Assembly (NCBI GenBank): GCA_910578845.1 | Contig: CAJTSL010000028.1 | Location: 1 to 47,054, forward strand | Reading direction: 5' to 3' | Source: an uncultured Lachnospiraceae bacterium | Lineage (GTDB): Bacteria; Bacillota; Clostridia; Lachnospirales; Lachnospiraceae | DNA: 47,054 nucleotides | Shown here: piece after piece, positions 42,041 through 47,054 of the stretch | Numbering within the stretch: the stretch's first letter is position 1 | Layout: each line of letters opens with the position of its first letter | The notes under the pieces: generated by a model | Seen by the model: only the letters and a program-made list of their open reading frames with translations | The model's database searches: none | Told to the model about the DNA's origin: nothing | Made by a program: the position numbers and the translations under genes

Positions 42041-42550
42041 ATGCTAAACGAAAATATGAAAACAATCAGAAAATCAAAAGGGCTTTCGCAACAAGAGCTT
42101 GCTGTCAAGCTGAACGTAGTGCGGCAAACAATTTCTAAATGGGAACAAGGATTGTCAGTTCCCGATTCTGATATGTTGATCTCCATATCGGAAGCGCTTG
42201 AAACACCTGTGAGTACGTTGCTTGGAGAAAACCTTACTGAATCAAAAGTTGATGACTTAAAGGCAATTTCCGCAAAACTGGAAGTGATAAACTTGCAGCT
42301 TGCACAGAGAAAAACCACAAGAAAAAGAATTCTACAGTGGCTTCTCATTTCATTATGCGTAGCCATAGTCGTAATTTTTGCAATCTTATGGTCATTAGAA
42401 AGTTCTTACTTAGGTTGGGATTATCGTGATCCTGAAACCGCCGTTCTCGGAGTGGCATTTCACTCATTTGAATGGCTGTTTGTCAGACTAGCTCCGATTA
42501 TCCTGATTGGTGCAATCATTGGAATTTTTTTGACACGAAAGAAAGAATAA
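42041..42550 (+). CDS. XRE-family regulator with C-terminal membrane helices
   Basis: A helix-turn-helix domain at residues 1-63 (LSQQELAVKLNVVRQTISKW), a short coiled linker (about 68-92) and two membrane helices (about 96-117 and 145-164). The protein of 169 residues is tethered to the membrane, so it may sense an envelope signal directly. AAAAGGAGG precedes the ATG. Single gene. The target is unknown. Confidence 0.85.
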   Translation: MLNENMKTIRKSKGLSQQELAVKLNVVRQTISKWEQGLSVPDSDMLISISEALETPVSTLLGENLTESKVDDLKAISAKLEVINLQLAQRKTTRKRILQWLLISLCVAIVVIFAILWSLESSYLGWDYRDPETAVLGVAFHSFEWLFVRLAPIILIGAIIGIFLTRKKE

Positions 42551-42725
42551 CGCTATAAAAGCCGTCAATCTGGTAGCTACGCTGTTTTGAAGAAAGGGCG
42601 TTTCACTACTTATTGATAACCTCATTTCCCTTGGCGCCTTCAGGTATGCTCTGTCCGCCTGTTTCTTTGACATCCAGGGTTTTGCTGCGCTCAAGGCAAA
42701 TTTGTAACGCTCCGGCACAAATTGC

Positions 42726-42764
42726 AGGTTGAAAAATCAGTGCATCAGCATGATTTTTCAACCT
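42726..42764. terminator. Strong bidirectional terminator
   Basis: Perfect 14-bp stem AGGTTGAAAAATCA / TGATTTTTCAACCT with an 11-base loop, followed by a T-run on the + strand. It separates the XRE gene from the convergent cupin gene. Confidence 0.85.
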
Positions 42765-42776
42765 TTTTTATTCAAT

Positions 42777-43160
42777 TCAACATAAGGCAGGCATAAATTT
42801 TGCAAACAGATATAACCCTTCCGAACCCGCAATGACCTCATGCGGCACACCTGCCTGCATGATGGATATTGTACCGGGCTTATACGGAATGATGCTGCCT
42901 GCGTTTACACACTTTCCGCTGCCCTTTATCACCTCATGCGTTTCCAACTGCGTTTCATGGATATGGCTCCCAATACTGCAATCGGGTGCAATCCGCACCA
43001 AATGATAGCTGAACTTCCCTTCTGTGTCTTTTGCCGTAATGATGTGCTTCAGTTCCACGCCTTCAAATGTCGGATGCTTTGACCATGCAATCTCCGCAAA
43101 GCCGGCCTCCTTTTCCGGTAAAACTAATTTTCCGTTGTTAAATACTGCAAATGTATCCAT
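42777..43160 (-). CDS. Small cupin-domain protein
   Basis: A 127-residue single-domain cupin. Metal-ligand motif 1 is GSHIHETQLETHEVIKGSG and motif 2 is PGTISIMQAGVPHEV, so His residues for a metal are kept. Probably a small-molecule-binding or oxygenase-like protein; the reaction is unknown. ATG at 43160 has GGAGGTGC; the longer frame is rejected. Follows the AraC-type regulator on the same strand, which probably controls it. Confidence 0.85.
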   Translation of the reverse strand: MDTFAVFNNGKLVLPEKEAGFAEIAWSKHPTFEGVELKHIITAKDTEGKFSYHLVRIAPDCSIGSHIHETQLETHEVIKGSGKCVNAGSIIPYKPGTISIMQAGVPHEVIAGSEGLYLFAKFMPALC

Positions 43161-43243
43161 TCTGCACCTCCAATATGATATGTGATCTGTCTTACGTTTC
43201 AATCATATTCTCTGGAAGCTCTCATGTCTTGTAAAAAATTGCC

Positions 43244-43990
43244 CTATGTGCCCTGCCCTATCTGTTTTTTTGAATGGACATATTCCGACGGGGATATCCC
43301 GACAATCTTCTGGAAAGTCCTGTCAAAGTGGCTCTGGTCATAAAACCCCATTTCCGCGGCAACCCTGCTGATCACCTTTTCCTCATCCAGAAGACCCTGT
43401 GATTTCCGTATGCGGTTCTGGATACAGAACTGATGCGGCGTCATCCCGATACTGCTTTTAAATTTCCTTATGAGATAATATTTACTGACAAAAATATCCG
43501 CCGCCAATGTCTCTATTGACAATTCCTGTTCCGGATGGCTGGTAATTTTATCCGTTAGATTTTTTATGCCTGCATCTATCTCTTTGTGCCCATGATCACG
43601 GAGGCGGTAAACCGTCCGCAGGGAAGCCAGCAATTTTTCTCCCTGCTCTTTCCCGAAAATCCCCAGCGCTGCTGCGTCCTTTAACAGTTCCCGAACAATA
43701 CACTCTGCTGTTTCTAAATCTGACTCTTCAATAAAAACCGTTCCTATGCACACAGACAATAGACGTGCATCCCTTCCCTGACGCACGGAATGTAGGGCAT
43801 ACGGCGGGATGATAAACATATCCTCTCTACAACATGTCACTTCCCTATTTTCCAAACAAACGGTAACCGTTCCCTGCATGACAATTGATATGATATAATG
43901 CCCTACATGGTTATGCGCATCAAAATGCTTATCAATATTCTCCGACAATACGAACTCGATTGGATATTTATCACATTGATAGTATTGCAT
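43244..43990 (-). CDS. AraC-family regulator with N-terminal cupin sensor
   Basis: A 248-residue regulator. A cupin sensor domain (about 15-90; DAHNHVGHYIISIVMQG) and a two-helix-turn-helix AraC domain (about 150-245; LAADIFVSKYYLIRKFKSSI and AAEMGFYDQSHFDRTFQKIV, ending GISPSEY). The effector is unknown. It lies 83 bases upstream of the cupin gene. The ribosome site is not strong. Confidence 0.9.
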   Translation of the reverse strand: MQYYQCDKYPIEFVLSENIDKHFDAHNHVGHYIISIVMQGTVTVCLENREVTCCREDMFIIPPYALHSVRQGRDARLLSVCIGTVFIEESDLETAECIVRELLKDAAALGIFGKEQGEKLLASLRTVYRLRDHGHKEIDAGIKNLTDKITSHPEQELSIETLAADIFVSKYYLIRKFKSSIGMTPHQFCIQNRIRKSQGLLDEEKVISRVAAEMGFYDQSHFDRTFQKIVGISPSEYVHSKKQIGQGT

Positions 43991-44046
43991 ATTTTACTCC
44001 ATTTCTGCGCTTTATGTTGTATCATTTCCTCAATTCTGTATTCTTT

Positions 44047-44067
44047 TCCAATACAAATTATATTGGA
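44047..44067. promoter_or_regulatory. Operator-like inverted repeat
   Basis: TCCAATA and TATTGGA are separated by seven bases, 57 bases upstream of the AraC-type gene start. Symmetry fits a dimeric regulator, but it is untested. Confidence 0.4.
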
Positions 44068-44197
44068 TTAAGGGTATCTTATCAACTGGCATTACATGAC
44101 ACTCCTATTTATTGCATGAAATGACTATAAGCACAAACTGGCATATAGTTGAACCGTAGGAAATACACGGGATTTTCGAAACTCTACTGTTGGTAGG

Positions 44198-44225
44198 TGT
44201 TCATTTTATCCGTCCGCTGTATAAT
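44198..44225 (+). promoter_or_regulatory. Likely promoter of the XRE-ABC fusion gene
   Basis: TATAAT (44220-44225) is perfect; TGTTCA (44198-44203) is a weak -35 with a 16-base spacer. A weak -35 fits a regulated promoter. The fusion protein's own DNA-binding domain could act here. Confidence 0.5.
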
Positions 44226-44253
44226 AACAGTGGAAAGCGAGGATTTTTGAAAT

Positions 44254-45330
44254 ATGGATCAAAAGAAAATAGGCAGTTTTATCGCTGCGCGAAGAAAAGA
44301 GAACGGTCTGACACAAAGCCAACTGGCTGAAGCTTTGGGAATAACGGACAAGGCAGTATCAAAATGGGAAACAGGAAGGTCAATGCCTGATCCGTCCTTG
44401 TTTTGCCCACTGTGCGATCTGCTCCACATAACTTTGAATGAATTGCTTTCAGGTGAACTCATATCCGATGAAAACCTAAAAGAGAAATCTAATCAATTAC
44501 TGCTTGAAGTCATCACAAGCTTGCTTGGAAAAGACCAGTGGGAAAATAAGACAAATTCCCTTGTTCCGACCGTACTAAAGATAAAAAATATCAGAAAGGT
44601 ATATGAAACTGAAAGTACGCTAACTGAAGCCGTTAAAGATGTCAGCTTTGAAATCACCAAAGGAAGTTTCGTCGGCATCATGGGGGCATCAGGATCAGGC
44701 AAAACCACCTTACTGAATATGATCGCAACAATAGATAAGCCTACCAGTGGCCAGATTGAAATTGATGGGCATGACATTGCAGAGCTGTCTGAGAATAATC
44801 TGGCAACTTTTCGCCGGGATCATTTAGGTTTTGTATTCCAGGAATACAATCTATTAGATACCTTGACAGTTTATGAGAATATCGCACTGGCATTGACAAT
44901 TAAGCGGGTACCAAAAGAAAGCGTAAAGCAGACGATTCTTGATTTAGCTGACAAATTAGGGATATCGGAAATCCTAAATAAGTTTCCCTATGAAATTTCA
45001 GGCGGCCAACGACAAAGGTGTGCCTGTATAAGAGCGATTGCAACAAATCCCAGCCTGATTCTCGCAGACGAGCCAACCGGTGCGTTGGACAGCCACTCCG
45101 CTACACAATTGCTGGAAACATTCGGCATGCTCTGCCAAAAATATACTGCCACTATTTTAATGGTAACACATGATGCCTTATCCGCAAGTTACTGTGATAA
45201 AATTCTGTTTATGCAGGATGGCAAAATAAAAGCCTCCCTGGAACGGGAAGAGGAAAATAAACAGGAATTTTTCACCAGAATTTTAAATACTTTTGCAAAA
45301 ATAACAGGAGGTGTCCGTTATGTATCTTAA
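44254..45330 (+). CDS. XRE helix-turn-helix domain fused to a BceA-like ABC ATPase
   Basis: A 358-residue fusion. Residues 8-62 are an XRE helix-turn-helix (GLTQSQLAEALGITDKAVSK with WETG) followed by a 40-residue linker. Residues 107-345 are a complete ABC ATPase: Walker A GASGSGKT (144-151), Q-loop Gln196, signature SGGQ (249-252), Walker B LILADE (268-273) and His306. Closest to BceA/MacB-type ATPases. The frame is unbroken across the join, with no internal strong start before the ATPase. Its gene overlaps the permease gene by 11 bases. It may be both transporter engine and transcription switch. Confidence 0.9.
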   Translation: MDQKKIGSFIAARRKENGLTQSQLAEALGITDKAVSKWETGRSMPDPSLFCPLCDLLHITLNELLSGELISDENLKEKSNQLLLEVITSLLGKDQWENKTNSLVPTVLKIKNIRKVYETESTLTEAVKDVSFEITKGSFVGIMGASGSGKTTLLNMIATIDKPTSGQIEIDGHDIAELSENNLATFRRDHLGFVFQEYNLLDTLTVYENIALALTIKRVPKESVKQTILDLADKLGISEILNKFPYEISGGQRQRCACIRAIATNPSLILADEPTGALDSHSATQLLETFGMLCQKYTATILMVTHDALSASYCDKILFMQDGKIKASLEREEENKQEFFTRILNTFAKITGGVRYVS

Positions 45331-46639
45331 ATTAGCACTCCGTAACACAAAGCGTTCCATGATTGACTATCTTTTGTATATTTCATCAATGGTCATGCTC
45401 ACTTCCATTATTTTTCTTTCAAACTGCATTGCTGCTTGGGGGAATATGCAGGCAGGTTTTCAGACAATGGCTTTACCTTTACTGGTCGTGATGATCATGG
45501 CAGTGCTTGTAAACTACATCAATCATTTTATCATCAGACAGCGGGCAAAAGAATTTGCTACTTATATGCTGCTTGGAATGGAGAAAGATAAGCTATCCCT
45601 GGTATTCCTATGCGAATTATTTTTGATAGGAATGGTATGTTTTCTTGTGGGCATTGCTTTAGGTACGGGGATATTCTCAATTTGCTGCCATACAGTGCTG
45701 CGGGAAACCGAGAGACATTCCATGCCCTGTATTATATTGAAAAGTGTTCTGCAAACATTTGTTTATTTCTGCTGCGTAGAAATTTTGTCAACATTTTTGA
45801 TGAAACGCAAATTATATAAATTACAGATTGTGCAGCTTATGCGTGAAAAACAACGTAATCAGCCGTTTGGCACAGGTAAGAAATCTTTTTGGGGATGGAT
45901 GTTAGTCATCAGCTTTTTGGGCTACCTGGCACTGCTATCTTGCATTTCCTTTATGCCAGACAAGATAATGGCTCTTTCCACCTCCCTTATTTCACTGCCA
46001 ATGTTAGTATGCGTTTTCTCATTCTATAGATGGCTGTATGCTTTTATCGCCTCCTTACGCCTGTCACAGGCAGACACTTTATATCAAGGCAACCGTCTAT
46101 ATCAAATTGCGGAAATGACAAGCGGCTCAAAAACCAACGCAAATATAAATGCCATTTTCTGCATCTGTTTTATTTTTTCAGCAGGCGCTTTTGTTTATGG
46201 GACACTTCTGCTCAATCCTCATATTTCTCTTTTTGAACAAGCGAAGCAGCAATGGATGGGATTCTTACAGATCAGCATCTGCATTATTTTTATGATTATC
46301 TATTTCTTTATCCTCTCTTTATTGCAAATTATTGATTTAAAGAGAGAGAACAGAAATATACGGCTATTATTTCACATGGGGAGAAATCGTTCCGATCTAA
46401 AAAAACTTATTTGCATGCAAGTGCTCATAAAGCTGTTCATGCCAATACTAATGTCTTTTATTATCCTTTGGACAGCCACGCCATTTGTCAATCATAAGAT
46501 GAACTCTATATTACACATACACAATCATCTGTTTAAAGCTATCGCTTGCTTTATGGTTTGTTTCTTTGTTCTGTATTTATGCTATTTTGGCATGGTGTAT
46601 TTGATAAACTCGCGCTATATCAAATCCATCACTAAATAA
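45320..46639 (+). CDS. Short FtsX/BceB-like permease
   Basis: A 439-residue membrane protein with about ten helices. The N-terminal FtsX-like core (LALRNTKRSMIDYLLYISS, then FIIRQRAKEFATYMLLGMEK) and a C-terminal repeat (ENRNIRLLFHMGRNRSDLKKL) are visible. Full BceB proteins are about 650 residues with a 200-residue outside domain; here only a short loop is present between the middle helices. ATG at 45320 has GGAGG eight bases upstream, and it overlaps the ATPase stop. Permease partner of the XRE-ABC protein. Confidence 0.88.
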   Translation: MYLKLALRNTKRSMIDYLLYISSMVMLTSIIFLSNCIAAWGNMQAGFQTMALPLLVVMIMAVLVNYINHFIIRQRAKEFATYMLLGMEKDKLSLVFLCELFLIGMVCFLVGIALGTGIFSICCHTVLRETERHSMPCIILKSVLQTFVYFCCVEILSTFLMKRKLYKLQIVQLMREKQRNQPFGTGKKSFWGWMLVISFLGYLALLSCISFMPDKIMALSTSLISLPMLVCVFSFYRWLYAFIASLRLSQADTLYQGNRLYQIAEMTSGSKTNANINAIFCICFIFSAGAFVYGTLLLNPHISLFEQAKQQWMGFLQISICIIFMIIYFFILSLLQIIDLKRENRNIRLLFHMGRNRSDLKKLICMQVLIKLFMPILMSFIILWTATPFVNHKMNSILHIHNHLFKAIACFMVCFFVLYLCYFGMVYLINSRYIKSITK

Positions 46640-47025
46640 TGACCGCCTAAACAGCCATTCGTACTCCTGCTGATGTAAAAATGCCCTGCATAAAAGTTGT
46701 GCCCGCTACGACCTCTCCGCCATTCAGAGCCGCCAGGCCATATGGGACAGATTAAATCACAAGCATTTACAAACCCGATCATAGGGAACAGCACCCCGCC
46801 GCATAAGGCTATGGCTATGGGCATCCATGACGGATTGGAGCCCTGGCTGAATATGCCCGGCTCCATACAGATAGATACCAGCGGCGCTTCCACATCGGGA
46901 ACAGAAAAGAACGCAAGGAACATGGCAAATATACACATGGTCAAAAACAAAGACCGCCTTACCCTTTCCAGCAGATCCGCTTTCATCACCTGATAAATGT
47001 GCCTTATACCCCATTTGATAGACAT
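46615..47025 (-). pseudogene. Broken ABC-2-type permease N-terminus
   Basis: The first 75 or so residues (ADLLERVRRSLFLTMCIFAM, then FLAFFSVPDVEAPLV) resemble ABC-2 permeases that start with an ERxRRxxFL helix. After GFVNACDL the frame no longer looks like a membrane protein; the next frame over reads as protein-like (GLAALNGGEVVAGTTFMQG). A deletion or frameshift is likely. The window edge lies 29 bases upstream of the first start codon. Confidence 0.5.
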
Positions 47026-47054
47026 ATAGAACGAGTGGTATAATCTATCCAGCA

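Noticed and set aside
42612..42720. - strand segment reading LQICLERSKTLDVKETGGQS as a gene tail
   Set aside because: Coding-like, but short, with no start and no recognisable family; left unannotated.

Overview
The window looks like a chromosomal segment of a gut Clostridia bacterium, most likely Lachnospiraceae (Roseburia/Blautia-like). The reasons are moderate GC, AGGAGG-type ribosome sites, Gram-positive lipoproteins, LytTR and GHKL two-component systems, BceAB/BcrA-type ABC transporters, and a beta-mannan utilisation cluster of the type described in Roseburia intestinalis. This placement is inference from gene content; there is no rRNA in the window.

Region 1 (1-9.9 kb, + strand) is a beta-manno-oligosaccharide operon. 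It holds a binding lipoprotein and two permeases (ABC importer), a GH130_2 manno-oligosaccharide phosphorylase, mannobiose 2-epimerase, GH130_1 mannosylglucose phosphorylase, a CE17-like acetyl esterase and mannose-6-phosphate isomerase. Together they import acetylated manno-oligosaccharides, deacetylate them, split them by phosphorolysis and feed mannose phosphate into glycolysis. Its intergenic gaps carry several strong hairpins and a 219-bp compound palindrome.

Region 2 (10-18.2 kb) is a mixed accessory stretch: a flavodoxin-fold reductase, a truncated unknown gene with palindromic repeats, a lipoprotein, an OmpR-type two-component system with a recognisable target promoter, a methyltransferase, a broken GNAT gene, a leader peptide with hairpin ahead of a tandem GNAT protein, a sugar O-acetyltransferase, tRNA-Thr(GGT) and a ferredoxin-like aldo/keto reductase.

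Region 3 (18.4-26.2 kb) holds a RR/HK/ABC ATPase/FtsX permease module on the - strand, a divergent lipoprotein with two PepSY-like repeats, and a LytTR regulator with a GHKL kinase that lacks membrane segments. Region 4 (26.2-27.6 kb) has no intact gene and is an insertion-sequence graveyard (IS21 and IS200 remnants).

Region 5 (27.7-32.7 kb) has an ECF sigma/anti-sigma/lipoprotein operon, a metallo-beta-lactamase-fold protein with an altered metal motif, and an unknown protein. Region 6 (32.8-40.7 kb, - strand) is a long cluster: LytTR regulator, GHKL kinase, lipoprotein, three membrane proteins, ABC ATPase, ECF sigma factor and a membrane protein.

Region 7 (40.8-47 kb) has CutC, a frameshifted YbhB-like gene, an XRE-type membrane regulator, a cupin with a divergently placed AraC-type partner gene, and the most unusual gene of the window: a helix-turn-helix domain fused in frame to a BceA-like ABC ATPase, followed by a short FtsX-type permease and a broken ABC-2 permease.
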